Shown: positions 27,043 to 36,380, counted from the stretch's first letter. The stretch: 64,000 bases of DNA from Rheinheimera riviphila (GCF_004005945.1 NZ_SACS01000001.1:496001-560000), one strand, 5' to 3'. Numbers and translations: made by a program. Notes: generated from the sequence alone by a model not told the origin.

Positions 27043-27982
27043 TCCCATTCCCTCCTCAGTTGCCACCAACACCGGCAACAACGAAGCGGACGCTCTGGCG
27101 GCTTTTACGCCCTGGCTGAGCCAATTTTTAGACTATCTCAAATTTGAACGCGCTTATAGCAAGCAGACGTTATCAACCTACCAGCAACAACTTGATAGTG
27201 TGGCGCGGCAGTTGGCGGCAAGCCACAGCCATTGGCGCGAATTAACCCAGCAGCATTTACAACAACATTTATTGTCCTGTCGCGCCAGCTTAAAGCCACG
27301 CAGTTTGGCCCTGCGCGCTGCCGCCCTGCGTAGTTTTTATCGGTATTTACAGCAGCAAAAACTGATCGAGCAAAACCCGGCTTTGTATTTAAAAGTGCCG
27401 AAGTTTGATAAACCGCTGCCAAAAAATCTCGATGTTGATCAAATGCATAAGCTGCTGGATTTACCGAAAGAAGATGAACTGGCTTGTCGCGATCAAGCCA
27501 TTTTGGAGCTGTTTTATAGCTCAGGCTTACGGTTGGAAGAACTGGTCAGCGCCAATATTGGCGATATAACCTGGAGCGAAAAAATAATCCGGGTGCGCGG
27601 TAAAGGCAACAAAGAACGGGTACTACCGATTGGCAGGCTGGCCGTCACCGCCTTGCAGCGCTGGTTGCAAATCCGGCCGGATTTTATTGGCACTGAACCA
27701 GAGGCTTTGTTTTTAAGTCGGCAGAAACTGCGCATTTCCGCCCGCCATGTCCGCAATAGAGTCAAGCTGTGGGCCAAACGTCAGGGCATGGATCAAAACG
27801 TGCACCCGCATATGTTGCGTCACTCTTTTGCCAGTCATCTGCTGGAATCCAGCGGCGATTTACGGGCAGTGCAGGAACTGCTCGGCCACGCCAATTTAAG
27901 TACCACCCAGGTTTACACCCATCTTGATTTTCAGCATCTGGCAAAAGTCTATGATGCCGCCCACCCCAGAGCAAAAAAATAG
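27029..27982 (+). CDS. xerC: XerC site-specific tyrosine recombinase
   Basis: A 317-residue recombinase that, with XerD, resolves chromosome dimers at dif. The N-terminal SAM-like domain (FLDYLKFERAYSKQTLSTYQQQL) is followed by the catalytic domain with the first Arg in SSGLRLEELV, the Lys-containing RVRGKGNKERVLPI, HMLRHSFASHLL, LLGHANLSTTQ and the nucleophile Tyr in VYTHLDF. The frame is open earlier, but ATG 27029 gives the usual length of about 300. No dif site was looked for successfully here. In E. coli yigB and uvrD would follow; here they start at 56944 and 59039. Confidence 0.95.
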   Translation: MTSADPIPSSVATNTGNNEADALAAFTPWLSQFLDYLKFERAYSKQTLSTYQQQLDSVARQLAASHSHWRELTQQHLQQHLLSCRASLKPRSLALRAAALRSFYRYLQQQKLIEQNPALYLKVPKFDKPLPKNLDVDQMHKLLDLPKEDELACRDQAILELFYSSGLRLEELVSANIGDITWSEKIIRVRGKGNKERVLPIGRLAVTALQRWLQIRPDFIGTEPEALFLSRQKLRISARHVRNRVKLWAKRQGMDQNVHPHMLRHSFASHLLESSGDLRAVQELLGHANLSTTQVYTHLDFQHLAKVYDAAHPRAKK

Positions 27983-28096
27983 CCACACCAACCTCTTTTA
28001 ATTCTTACACCACATTCGTAAACGCAAATAAATTAGTTGTTAACGCAACTTTACTAAGATATGTTTTAGCCATATTTTCAAAAGGATTTGATATTT

Positions 28097-30079
28097 ATGC
28101 ACAGTTTTCGCTTAGGCAAGTCAGTTACCGCCGCTATTTCACTGCTTGCTTTATCCTTATTCAGCACGCTGCTGTTGCCTTCCGCTCATGCCAACGAAAA
28201 CTGGCCGGCCTTACTGGCGAAAAACCCAAGCTTTTTTGACTTCACCATCTCGCCGGATGGCAAACACCTGGCGGCAAAAATATTTAGCGAAGGCAAACGC
28301 ACGCTGGTGTTTTTCGACAGCGCGACGATGCAAACCGTGGGTGCGGTGAGCATGGGTGGATTTAAAGAAGTCGGTGAATATCGCTGGGTCAATAATGAGC
28401 GGGTGGTATTTCAACTGGTTGAATCCAAAGCCTGGGAAAAACAACCTTTTTATTACGGCGAACTGTTTGGTGTGAATATCGACGGTAGTCGCAGTCAGTT
28501 GCTATTTGGCTTTCAAGCCGGAGACGCCAAAGGCGGTTCGCGCCTTAAAGTACGCGAATCCCGCAATGCCTGGGCTGATTTTATTGATACCGAATTGGAT
28601 AAAGACGACCAGATCCTGATCCTGAGCACACCGGCAGATAAAGTCGGCGCTAAGACCGCTGAAATCCTGAAAATGAACGTTTATACCGGTCAAACCATCG
28701 GCCAAGGCAAAGTGCCGGTATCCTATGCCAACGTGTTAGTCGACAGTGATGGCAAGCCACGGGTGGTCACGGGTACCAACAAAAAGGGTGAAACAGAAGT
28801 TTATATTCGCTCCTTAGCATCAGAAGAGTGGCAAGAACTACCGCAGCAGCTATTTGGCTCATCATTTGACCCAATTGCCGTGGCCAAAGATAACAAATCA
28901 CTGTATGTATTTGATAACCAAGGGCAAGATAAAACTGGCGTTTTTAAGTTAGATTTAGCAAGTGGCAAATATGAAGCTGTGTATACCGATCCGTTGGTCG
29001 ATGTGACAATGGTCAGCAGAACGGCAGATTTACGTTCTGTTTATGGTTTAAGGGTCGACGATGGTTTTCCTACTTATGCATTACTAACCTCGGCGTTTGA
29101 AGAAGCAAAAGTGTTTAAAAAACTGTTGGCGGCCTTCCCAAGTGAACAGGTGACCATTACCAGCAGCACCAACGATGGCAAAAAGTGGTTGGCAGCCGTC
29201 AGTTCCGACATTAATCCTGGCACGTATTATCTGTATGATCATGACAAGGTATCGTTAACCAAGCTCGCTGATCGCAACCCGCATCTGGCCGGTAAAACCA
29301 TGGCAATGATGGACCCAATTAAATTCCCTTCGTTTGACGGCAAAGAAATTCACGGTTACCTGACGCTCACCGAACAGCAGTCCGCGGCCAAACCAATGGT
29401 GGTGCTGGTCCACGGAGGTCCGCACGGTGTGCGCGATCGGTGGGGTTATGATTCAGAAGTACAGCTGCTGGCGAAATCAGGCTACAACGTCTTGCAGGTG
29501 AACTATCGTGGTTCGGGCGGATATGGTTCGGATTTCCTGCAAGCCGGTCATCGGCAATGGGGTGATGCCATTCAAAAAGATATCATCGCCGGTACCGAAT
29601 GGGCAATTGCTCAGGGGCATGGTAAAGCAGGAAATGTCTGTATTATGGGCGGATCGTTTGGTGGATATTCGGTGGTACAAGCTGCCACCCTCAAACCGGA
29701 TCTGTATCGTTGTGGCGTTGCGGTCGCTGGTATTTACGATTTAGCCTTGATGTCAAAACTGGGAGATATTCCACGTTTGGGATATGGCAAAGCATATTTA
29801 CAAAAGGTGATCGGTAAAGACCCGGCACAGCTAGCGGCTTTCTCGCCTGTGAACCGGGTTGACCAACTCAAGGCGCATTTGCTGATCGCCCACGGCAGAC
29901 ACGACGAACGAGCGCCGATGGAACATGCCACCGCACTCAAAAAGGCGCTGGACAAAGCCGGCAAACCTTACGAGTGGCTGGAGTTTACCGATGAAACCCA
30001 CGGTTTTTACTCAGAAACCAATCAAGAGCTATATTTCACTAAAGTGCAGCAGTATCTGGCGCAGCACTTAACTAAATAA
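28097..30079 (+). CDS. Exported S9 prolyl oligopeptidase-family peptidase
   Basis: A 660-residue protein with a signal peptide (to about residue 33, cleavage near AHAN), a beta-propeller region (about 40-390) and a C-terminal alpha/beta hydrolase domain (from about 395). The serine lies in IMGGSFGGYSV, the Asp region in LLIAHGRHDERAP and the His in DETHGFYSE. This is the S9 acylaminoacyl-peptidase-like group common in marine gammaproteobacteria, acting on short peptides in the periplasm. It is the first gene after xerC in the inserted block. A TTG at 28088 is also in frame; the ATG at 28097 follows AAGGA. Confidence 0.9.
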   Translation: MHSFRLGKSVTAAISLLALSLFSTLLLPSAHANENWPALLAKNPSFFDFTISPDGKHLAAKIFSEGKRTLVFFDSATMQTVGAVSMGGFKEVGEYRWVNNERVVFQLVESKAWEKQPFYYGELFGVNIDGSRSQLLFGFQAGDAKGGSRLKVRESRNAWADFIDTELDKDDQILILSTPADKVGAKTAEILKMNVYTGQTIGQGKVPVSYANVLVDSDGKPRVVTGTNKKGETEVYIRSLASEEWQELPQQLFGSSFDPIAVAKDNKSLYVFDNQGQDKTGVFKLDLASGKYEAVYTDPLVDVTMVSRTADLRSVYGLRVDDGFPTYALLTSAFEEAKVFKKLLAAFPSEQVTITSSTNDGKKWLAAVSSDINPGTYYLYDHDKVSLTKLADRNPHLAGKTMAMMDPIKFPSFDGKEIHGYLTLTEQQSAAKPMVVLVHGGPHGVRDRWGYDSEVQLLAKSGYNVLQVNYRGSGGYGSDFLQAGHRQWGDAIQKDIIAGTEWAIAQGHGKAGNVCIMGGSFGGYSVVQAATLKPDLYRCGVAVAGIYDLALMSKLGDIPRLGYGKAYLQKVIGKDPAQLAAFSPVNRVDQLKAHLLIAHGRHDERAPMEHATALKKALDKAGKPYEWLEFTDETHGFYSETNQELYFTKVQQYLAQHLTK

Positions 30080-30096
30080 GTCAAAATTTTGTCTGT

Positions 30097-30124
30097 CGCG
30101 GCAGTTTTGTCTGGAACTGCCGCG
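30097..30124 (+). terminator. Hairpin after the S9 peptidase gene
   Basis: CGCGGCAGTT at 30097-30106 pairs with AACTGCCGCG at 30115-30124 around an 8-base loop, 18 bases after the stop. There is no long T run, so termination strength is uncertain. Confidence 0.5.
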
Positions 30125-30283
30125 CATCATTCGTTGCTCCAACCGCCATTTTTTATCCGTCCTCACTTTTACAAACTTATGTGACCGCTGATCATTTTAT
30201 GACTTTCGGCACTATGGGCGTTACCGCAAAACGCTCAGACTGCAACTACAGCAACTCCTACTTCTTAACATACAAGGACGACG

Positions 30284-31357
30284 ATGAAATTATTCACGGT
30301 ACTGACCAACCTGATACTCAGCGGTTTTATGGCGACGGCACTTGCTCCTGCCCAGGTATGGGCCGCTCAGCCATCCGTCGCTGCTGCCGCCAAACCAGCA
30401 AATACTGTGCAAGTCACCGAACTTGATTTATATGACAACAAACGCCAGCGACCAGTAAAAATTACCCTCTGGTACCCGGCGCAAGCAAGCTGTAAAGACG
30501 CCAGCATTTGTCTGGCAGAGCGCACCAAACTGAACAAAGCGGTGGTGTTTTCACATGGTGCGATGGGCGCCGCCAAAGGTTATAGCTGGATTGGTAAGAT
30601 GTTCGCGGCGCAGGGATATGTCACTGTGGGTGTCAATCATTATGGTGAATCCTGGATCTATGGACCGGAGCATGTGAACCCGGCGGCAGCGCTGCAATTT
30701 TGGGAAAGGCCAGTCGATATCAGCTTTGTGCTTGATCAACTCAGCACCAATCAACAGTCAGTGCCGTCAGCAACCACCGCCCCCTCAAAACCTTCACAAC
30801 GGATCTTTAACCGTGAAATCGCCTGGGATCACATCATTGCCGTCGGCCATTCGTCTGGAGGTGCGACTGTATTGACGATGGCTGGCAGCAAATTGGCTTT
30901 TGCTGATGCCGCGACCTACTGCGCCACTGCCGCTGCTGCGCCGGATAGAAGCTGTCATTATCTGAAATTTCAAACCGAAGCCAATACCAAAGGTTACAAC
31001 CCGGCACAAAACTTTTTTGATGCCCGGATTCAAAGCGTAATTGCATTGGATCCGGCGCTGGGCCACGCCACCACAGCGCAAAGTTTGCAGGCAATGACGA
31101 TTCCGGTGCTGGTGATTGGCTCCAGCCAAAACGATTTTTTACCTTATGAACGGCATGCCGGTTTCTACGCTGCAACCATCCCGGCGGCCGAAAGCCTGGT
31201 CTTTGCCGCTGGTGAAGGCCATTTTGTTTATCTGGACCGCTGCAAACACCAATATCAGGCGATGGGTGTCGCACTTTGCACTGACCGGCCAGGTATCGAC
31301 CGCACGCTGGTACATCAGAAAGCTGGCGCGGCGATGCTGAAGTTTATTCAGGGTTGA
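30284..31357 (+). CDS. Exported alpha/beta hydrolase, dienelactone-hydrolase-like
   Basis: A 357-residue protein with a signal peptide (cleavage near VWAAQ, residue 28). The hydrolase core shows AVVFSHGAMGAAKGYSW (oxyanion region), the nucleophile Ser in VGHSSGGATVL, an acidic/Asn-Asp segment IGSSQNDFLPYERH and the His in AAGEGHFVYLD. The layout is that of the PAF-acetylhydrolase/dienelactone hydrolase families, which act on esters. AGGA lies just before the ATG. Its position directly before the gal genes, and a second such gene inside the gal operon, raise the possibility of a galactolipid-deacylating role; this is inference. Confidence 0.75.
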   Translation: MKLFTVLTNLILSGFMATALAPAQVWAAQPSVAAAAKPANTVQVTELDLYDNKRQRPVKITLWYPAQASCKDASICLAERTKLNKAVVFSHGAMGAAKGYSWIGKMFAAQGYVTVGVNHYGESWIYGPEHVNPAAALQFWERPVDISFVLDQLSTNQQSVPSATTAPSKPSQRIFNREIAWDHIIAVGHSSGGATVLTMAGSKLAFADAATYCATAAAAPDRSCHYLKFQTEANTKGYNPAQNFFDARIQSVIALDPALGHATTAQSLQAMTIPVLVIGSSQNDFLPYERHAGFYAATIPAAESLVFAAGEGHFVYLDRCKHQYQAMGVALCTDRPGIDRTLVHQKAGAAMLKFIQG

Positions 31358-31481
31358 CGTCAGGTCACAGGGTCAAAGCAGTTGGATCCTGGATCCGGCT
31401 GCTGCTCGTCTTTCTCCTCCTCAACGCTGATCCTGGCGGCGCTGCAAATTCTGCATTTCAGATCTTGTAATCAATCACGGC

Positions 31482-31516
31482 CAATAGTAGTATTTATCAT
31501 ATAAATATAACTATTG
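31482..31516. promoter_or_regulatory. Candidate operator ahead of the galT operon
   Basis: A 35-base near-perfect palindrome: outer arms CAATAGT (31482-31488) and ACTATTG (31510-31516), inner arms TATTTAT (31491-31497) and ATAAATA (31501-31507) around CAT. It lies 40 bases ahead of the galE remnant/galT unit. Sites of the same inner design recur at 36571, 38333, 41705, 41859, 44942, 55577 and 56765 near galactose- and glycerol-related genes. The likely binder is the FadR/GntR protein encoded at 41892. Confidence 0.6.
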
Positions 31517-31555
31517 CGTTATTTCTGATTGTTGGCGCGTGGAAAGGATTGCTGA

Positions 31556-31741
31556 ATGAAAGTTTTGGTCACCAGTGGGAAGGGCTGTATCAGCAGTCAC
31601 CGTGGTATTGCCTTGATGCCGGCTGGCATCACACCAGGGAATTTTGATCGTTTGAGCAACACCAGCGCCAAAATGCTGCATCGACGGCAAGCCTTTAGCG
31701 GCCAGCATGGTGAATTTACGACGGAGTCTGCTGATGAATAA
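31556..31741 (+). pseudogene. galE: Decayed galE (UDP-glucose 4-epimerase) N-terminal remnant
   Basis: A 61-codon open frame whose product tracks the first 60 residues of GalE: MKVLVTSGKGCISSH corresponds to the MKVLVTGGAGYIGSH opening, and FDRLSNTSAKML to the LDNLSNSS segment. The NAD-binding glycine motif is damaged (GGAGYIG became SGKGCIS), and the rest of the roughly 340-residue enzyme is missing, so it cannot be an epimerase. It still has a good Shine-Dalgarno (GGAAAGGA) and its TAA (31739-31741) overlaps the galT ATG (31734), so it may now act as a translated leader coupled to galT. The identity rests on remembered GalE sequence, not on a search. Confidence 0.75.
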
Positions 31742-32813
31742 CGGCAAAGCTGCATCCCTTGATGTATTGCCCTTAACCCAAACGCATCGCCGGAAAAATC
31801 CGTTATCCGGCGATTGGGTGCTGGTGTCGCCGCACCGCAATAACCGCCCCTGGCTCGGCGCCACCGAAGCACTGGCCGAAGACCAGTTGCCGCAACATGA
31901 TCCGGCTTGCCCTTTGTGTCCACGTAATCAAAGGGCCAATGGCGAAACCAATCCCGATTACGCCTACACCCATGTTTTTGTGAATGATTTTGGCGCTTTA
32001 ACGCCGGGTGTGACCGAGATTGCCGAAAGCGACGATGCGCTATTTAGTTATACCGCCGCCAGCGGTGAATGCCGGGTGATTTGTTTTTCGCCGGATCACA
32101 ATAAGACCTTGCCGGACCTGTCTTTAACTGAGCTCTCTGCGGTCATCAGCACCTGGCAGCAACATTATCAGGAGCTAAGCCAGCACTATGCCTGCATCCA
32201 GGTGTTTGAAAATAAAGGCGCTATCATGGGCTGCTCGCAACCGCACCCGCATGGCCAAATCTGGGCGCATCCGCATTTATCCACCGAAATCAGCCGCGAA
32301 GATGACCAGCAACGGGCGTATTTTCAGCAACATGGCCGGGCATTACTCGCTGACTACGCGGGGCGGGAAAGCCTTGATGGCAGCAGAACGGTGTTTGAAA
32401 ACCAGCATTGGCTGGTGGTGGTGCCGTTTTGGGCGGCCTGGCCTTTTGAAACCCTGGTACTGCCGAAGGACAATCTACAGGCATTACATGAGCTCAATCA
32501 GGCGCAAAACCAGGCGCTGGCTGAAGCTTTAAAAGTGCTGACCACCAAATACGACAATTTGTTTCGCTGTAGTTTTCCGTACTCGATGGGCTGGCACAAT
32601 GCGCCGGCCGGTTTCGCCGAACCTCAGTTACATTGGCGCTTACACGCCCATTTTTATCCGCCGTTGCTGCGCTCAGCCACAGTCAAAAAACATATGGTGG
32701 GTTATGAGATGTTGGCAGAAAGTCAGCGCGATTTAACCCCGGAAACAGCCGCTGCCATTTTACGGGCCGCGTCGACCCTGCATTACACACAAGGAACCCC
32801 TGATGACGTATGA
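31734..32813 (+). CDS. galT: Galactose-1-phosphate uridylyltransferase
   Basis: A 359-residue Leloir enzyme that swaps UMP between UDP-glucose and galactose-1-phosphate. The catalytic HPHGQ (171-175) lies in SQPHPHGQIW, the zinc Cys pair is CPLC (59-62), and WHNAPAG, QLHWRLHAHFYPP complete the C-terminal half. The frame extends upstream, but the ATG at 31734 follows GGAG. It overlaps the galE remnant's stop and overlaps galK by 11 bases, so these are tightly coupled. Confidence 0.96.
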   Translation: MNNGKAASLDVLPLTQTHRRKNPLSGDWVLVSPHRNNRPWLGATEALAEDQLPQHDPACPLCPRNQRANGETNPDYAYTHVFVNDFGALTPGVTEIAESDDALFSYTAASGECRVICFSPDHNKTLPDLSLTELSAVISTWQQHYQELSQHYACIQVFENKGAIMGCSQPHPHGQIWAHPHLSTEISREDDQQRAYFQQHGRALLADYAGRESLDGSRTVFENQHWLVVVPFWAAWPFETLVLPKDNLQALHELNQAQNQALAEALKVLTTKYDNLFRCSFPYSMGWHNAPAGFAEPQLHWRLHAHFYPPLLRSATVKKHMVGYEMLAESQRDLTPETAAAILRAASTLHYTQGTPDDV

Positions 32814-33975
32814 ATCGTTACAACAACAGTTTCAGGCACTGTATCAGCGGCCAGCGCAAGGCGTGGCCAGCGCGCCGGGACGCGTGAATTTGATTGGTGA
32901 ATTTACCGATTACAATCAAGGCTTTGTATTTCCTTGCTCACTGGATTTTCGCACTGTGGTGTTATTTGCCGCACGTTCGGATCAGCAATTAGTGGTGCAT
33001 TCGGTGAATTATCCGGGCGAGCATGACTCTTTTGCGCTGGATCAACCCGTAGTGACCGGCCCTTCGCAGTGGGGCAATTATATTCGCGCCATGGTGTATG
33101 TGCTCAAAGGTGCAGGCCTGCAACTGGGCGGTGCCGATTTGCTCATTAGTAGCAATGTGCCACAAGGCGCCGGTTTGTCGTCCTCAGCAGCGCTGGAAGT
33201 AGCGATTGGCGGCGCTTTTAATCAGCTGAATACGCTGGGTTTATCGTTACAGCAAATCGCCTTATTCGGCCAACAAGCTGAAAACGATTTTATGGATTGT
33301 CAGTGCGGCATTATGGACCAGCTGATATCGGCCAAAGGTGCACAAGGCTATGCGCTGCTGATCGACTGCCGCGATTTACAGACCACAGCCGTCGCGCTGC
33401 CAGCGGACTTGAAGCTGGTGATTATTAATTCTAACTATCCACGAAAACTGGTTGATAGCGAATACAATCAGCGGCGGATTGATTGTGAACAAGCGGCACA
33501 AAAGATGGGCCTGCAAAGTTTGCGTGATGGCACCTTAGCGTTACTGCAAGCGACCAAACCGCAATTAACCGATACCGAATATCGCCGTGCGCGGCATGTG
33601 ATCAGCGAGAACAACCGGGTGCTGGCGACCCAACAGGCGCTTGCCGCTAATGATATGGCGGCGCTGAGTGCGCTGATGCGTGCTTCGCACCTGTCGCTGC
33701 GCGATGATTTTGAAGTGACAGTGCCGCCGGTTGACGGTTTGGTCGATATTTGCCGCGAAACCCTCGGAGATGAAATTGCGGTGCGGATGACCGGCGGCGG
33801 TTTTGGTGGGGCTATTGTTTGTTTATGCCGCGACGAGCATGTGCCTTTACTGCGCGAAGCTTTAACTAACAACTATCAGCAGCGTTTTGCTTTGCACGCC
33901 GATTTTTATCTCTGTAGCGCCGGTGGCGGCTTGCAGATTGAATTATTCAACGCGCTGCCTGCTGCAAATGCATGA
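32803..33975 (+). CDS. galK: Galactokinase
   Basis: A 390-residue GHMP-family kinase that phosphorylates galactose at C1. Signatures: APGRVNLIGEFTDYN (about residues 24-38), the phosphate-binding NVPQGAGLSSSAAL, DFMDCQCGIMDQ carrying the catalytic Asp, and GGGFGGAIV near the C-terminus. The usual GEHTDYN here reads GEFTDYN, a variant I recall in other gammaproteobacterial GalK proteins. It follows galT with an overlap and is followed after 34 bases by an exported hydrolase on the same transcript. Confidence 0.95.
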   Translation: MTYESLQQQFQALYQRPAQGVASAPGRVNLIGEFTDYNQGFVFPCSLDFRTVVLFAARSDQQLVVHSVNYPGEHDSFALDQPVVTGPSQWGNYIRAMVYVLKGAGLQLGGADLLISSNVPQGAGLSSSAALEVAIGGAFNQLNTLGLSLQQIALFGQQAENDFMDCQCGIMDQLISAKGAQGYALLIDCRDLQTTAVALPADLKLVIINSNYPRKLVDSEYNQRRIDCEQAAQKMGLQSLRDGTLALLQATKPQLTDTEYRRARHVISENNRVLATQQALAANDMAALSALMRASHLSLRDDFEVTVPPVDGLVDICRETLGDEIAVRMTGGGFGGAIVCLCRDEHVPLLREALTNNYQQRFALHADFYLCSAGGGLQIELFNALPAANA

Positions 33976-34009
33976 CCGACAAGCGATTGATCACAAAAAG
34001 GAATACAGC

Positions 34010-35377
34010 ATGACCGCTTTCACATCTTCCCTCAGTCGCCGCAATGCTCTGGCGCTTGGCTTGTTGCTGGTGACCAGCCCGCTGGCCGTATCAGCCAAGC
34101 AAACGATACCTGAGCAGCTTTATCCGGCATTATCGGCAGAAGTTTTGCCAGAGCTGGCCGCTGCCGGCCGTTTTGCTGTGGGCGTGAAAACATTGCAGGT
34201 GACCGATCCTGCACGGTTTGACCCGCTCACTCAAGGTCCCAAAGCCCGTAAGCTGACGCTGGAAATCTGGTATCCGGCAGCGGCAGACGCCTCCAAAGCT
34301 TTGACATCCTATGAAAATCAAAGCCGTAGCGGCGTGCCGTTTAGCTTGCAGGCAAGTGCGATGCGCGACGTGCCGGTGCTGAAAAATGGGAAGGAAAAAT
34401 ACCCGCTGGTGGTGCTGTCACACGGTTACACCGGCTATCGCACCATTATGTTTTATCTGGCCGAGCATTTAGCGTCGCAGGGGTACATTGTGGTGGGCAT
34501 CGACCACACCGATTCCACCAATGCTGAAATTGATATGAAAGCCGCGCCTTTTGCCGGTTTTGTCAGCACGCTGCTTAATCGTTCGCGCGATCAACAATTT
34601 GTGCTGGAGCATTTGCGTCGTGAATCAGCGCTCACCGGTTCACAACTGGATGGCAGCAAAGCGGCGGTGATTGGCTATTCGATGGGCGGATTTGGCGCGC
34701 TCAGCACCATTGGCGCTTGTTATGATTTTAATCCGATGACCACAGCGGCTTTTACCGGCTTAAAAGATCCGGCGCAGCTTGCCGCAATGCAGCAGTTATT
34801 GAATAGTTGTGCCGGTGGTCAGTACCCGGCGGCAGCTGAAAAACCGTCACAAGCCTCTGGCGCCACGCCAACTCCAGATCCAGCCTGGCAAGCCGCAATT
34901 GCGCTGGCGCCCTGGGGTGGTCAGCATCAATTATTCTCTGCTTCCTCGCTGGCATCGTTAAAAGTGCCAGTGCTTTATGTGGCGGGCGATTTGGATGATG
35001 TGTCGGGCTATGCCGGTATGCAATCGCTGTATCAACAAAGTGGCAGCAAAGCCAAGTATTTACTGACTTACCACAACGCCCGGCACAATATAGCCCCGCA
35101 TCCGGCACCTGCTGTTGCCAGCAGCAGCGAACTCGATGTCGGTCATTATCATGAACCGGCCTGGTCGGTGCGCACCCTGAACGAAGTGAATAAACATTTT
35201 GCACTGGCGATGCTGGATTGCCACGTTAAACAACAAAAAGCGCGTTGTGCTTATCTGGATTTACCGGCCAGCCCGGATCAAAAACCAGTGGATGGCAAAA
35301 CACCGGACACCTGGCGCGGCTTTGACCATCGTTATGCGACCGGGATGTCATGGCAGCAAGGCGCTGCCAAGCCATAA
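34010..35377 (+). CDS. Exported (Tat-like signal) alpha/beta hydrolase in the gal operon
   Basis: A 455-residue protein with an N-terminal signal bearing SRRNALALG, a plausible twin-arginine motif, and cleavage near residue 29. The hydrolase core shows PLVVLSHGYTGYRTIMFYLAEHLASQGYIVVGIDHTDS, the nucleophile Ser in GYSMGGFGAL, the Asp region in VLYVAGDLDDVSGY and a late His in HNARHNIAPH. The family is PAF-acetylhydrolase/dienelactone-hydrolase-like. The gene starts 34 bases after galK, so it is probably co-transcribed with galT-galK. A role in freeing a galactosyl compound from an ester or lipid is inferred from context only. Confidence 0.75.
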   Translation: MTAFTSSLSRRNALALGLLLVTSPLAVSAKQTIPEQLYPALSAEVLPELAAAGRFAVGVKTLQVTDPARFDPLTQGPKARKLTLEIWYPAAADASKALTSYENQSRSGVPFSLQASAMRDVPVLKNGKEKYPLVVLSHGYTGYRTIMFYLAEHLASQGYIVVGIDHTDSTNAEIDMKAAPFAGFVSTLLNRSRDQQFVLEHLRRESALTGSQLDGSKAAVIGYSMGGFGALSTIGACYDFNPMTTAAFTGLKDPAQLAAMQQLLNSCAGGQYPAAAEKPSQASGATPTPDPAWQAAIALAPWGGQHQLFSASSLASLKVPVLYVAGDLDDVSGYAGMQSLYQQSGSKAKYLLTYHNARHNIAPHPAPAVASSSELDVGHYHEPAWSVRTLNEVNKHFALAMLDCHVKQQKARCAYLDLPASPDQKPVDGKTPDTWRGFDHRYATGMSWQQGAAKP

Positions 35378-35453
35378 AGAGCGCATGCGGTTGGCTCTGG
35401 CAGTTAACACGGATGATTTCAAAGCAGCGGCTGGATTTCTATCTACGCCGCTT

Positions 35454-36380
35454 TTACAACAACCACTGCGGCGATAAATCGCAGTGGTTTTCAAGCACTC
35501 CCTGAACACCATGCAGCTGATAAATAAACAAATTTCCTGCAAGCGGCTGCTGCGCAAGCTGCGCTTCGGATAACCCCAGCCTGGATGAAGTGATGAATAA
35601 CAAATCCAGATTGGGACCACCAATGGCCACACTGGACGGTTGTGACACCGGCAGGGTTAATTCCAGATCGATACTGCCATCAGGGCGATAACGCACCACT
35701 TTTCCAGCCCCCCAATGGGCATTCCACAGATAACCAGCCGCATCAATGGTTGAACCATCCGGATGGGCATTATGCGGCGTATCGGCAAACAACACAGCAT
35801 CGCCGACAGTGCCGGTGGCAGCATCATAAGGGTATTGCTTGATTTGATGTTTGGGCGAATCGGCATGATACAAAGTGCGACCATCGAGGCTCCAGCACAA
35901 ACCGTTGGAAATGCATAAACTGCCTAAAACCGGTTGTGCCTGGCCTGTGGCATCAAGCCGGTACAAAGCGGCTTGCGTGTCAGAAATGGCTGCGTTTTCG
36001 ACCATAGTCCCGGCCCAGAATTCACCTTGCCGATTAACACGGCCATCATTAAAGCGGTGTCCGGCCAGCTGAACTTCCGGCTGACTGAGCCATTTCAATG
36101 CTTTGGTCTGTGGGTTGTACAGGGCAAAACCTTCGGCAAAAGCGACAATCAGCTGGAAATCCTGCTGTGGCCCTGGCTGCAAAAAGGCAAAACTGCCAAT
36201 GCGCTGTGGCAACGCAAAGACGCTGTATGCGGCATCGGTGAGGCTGTAGCGCTGCAGCAATGCTGCTTCAATATCAATCCAGTAAATGGCCTGATCTTCG
36301 TGATGCCAAAGCACATTTTCGCCGAGAATATTTTGCGACGCGATGCTGGTTAACAGCGCACCCACGGTAGCAGTGTTCAC
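35454..36380 (-). CDS. SMP-30/gluconolactonase-family sugar lactonase
   Basis: A 308-residue six-bladed propeller lactonase. Metal-site and family motifs: LGENVLWHHEDQAIYWIDI (Glu ligand), HRFNDGRVNRQGEFWAGTM (Asn/Asp), SNGLCWSLDGRTLYHADS and HPDGSTIDAAGYLWNAHWGAGKVVRYRPDG. Such enzymes open galactono- or other aldonolactones made by sugar dehydrogenases. It converges with the hydrolase gene and diverges from glpK across the region with the 36571 operator. With the SDR and DgoK genes it forms part of an oxidative galactose route. Confidence 0.9.
   Translation of the reverse strand: MNTATVGALLTSIASQNILGENVLWHHEDQAIYWIDIEAALLQRYSLTDAAYSVFALPQRIGSFAFLQPGPQQDFQLIVAFAEGFALYNPQTKALKWLSQPEVQLAGHRFNDGRVNRQGEFWAGTMVENAAISDTQAALYRLDATGQAQPVLGSLCISNGLCWSLDGRTLYHADSPKHQIKQYPYDAATGTVGDAVLFADTPHNAHPDGSTIDAAGYLWNAHWGAGKVVRYRPDGSIDLELTLPVSQPSSVAIGGPNLDLLFITSSRLGLSEAQLAQQPLAGNLFIYQLHGVQGVLENHCDLSPQWLL
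35461..35489 (-). terminator. Hairpin in the 3' end of the lactonase gene
   Basis: AACCACTGCG (35461-35470) pairs with CGCAGTGGTT (35480-35489) around a 9-base loop, inside the last codons of the lactonase and between convergent genes. On the plus strand it is followed by TTTTC. It may end the gal operon or the lactonase transcript, or both. Confidence 0.5.

Noticed and set aside
32878-32916. GEFTDYN in place of GEHTDYN in GalK as a lost active-site residue
   Set aside because: This variant is, to my recollection, common in GalK of other gammaproteobacteria, and the catalytic Asp is kept.
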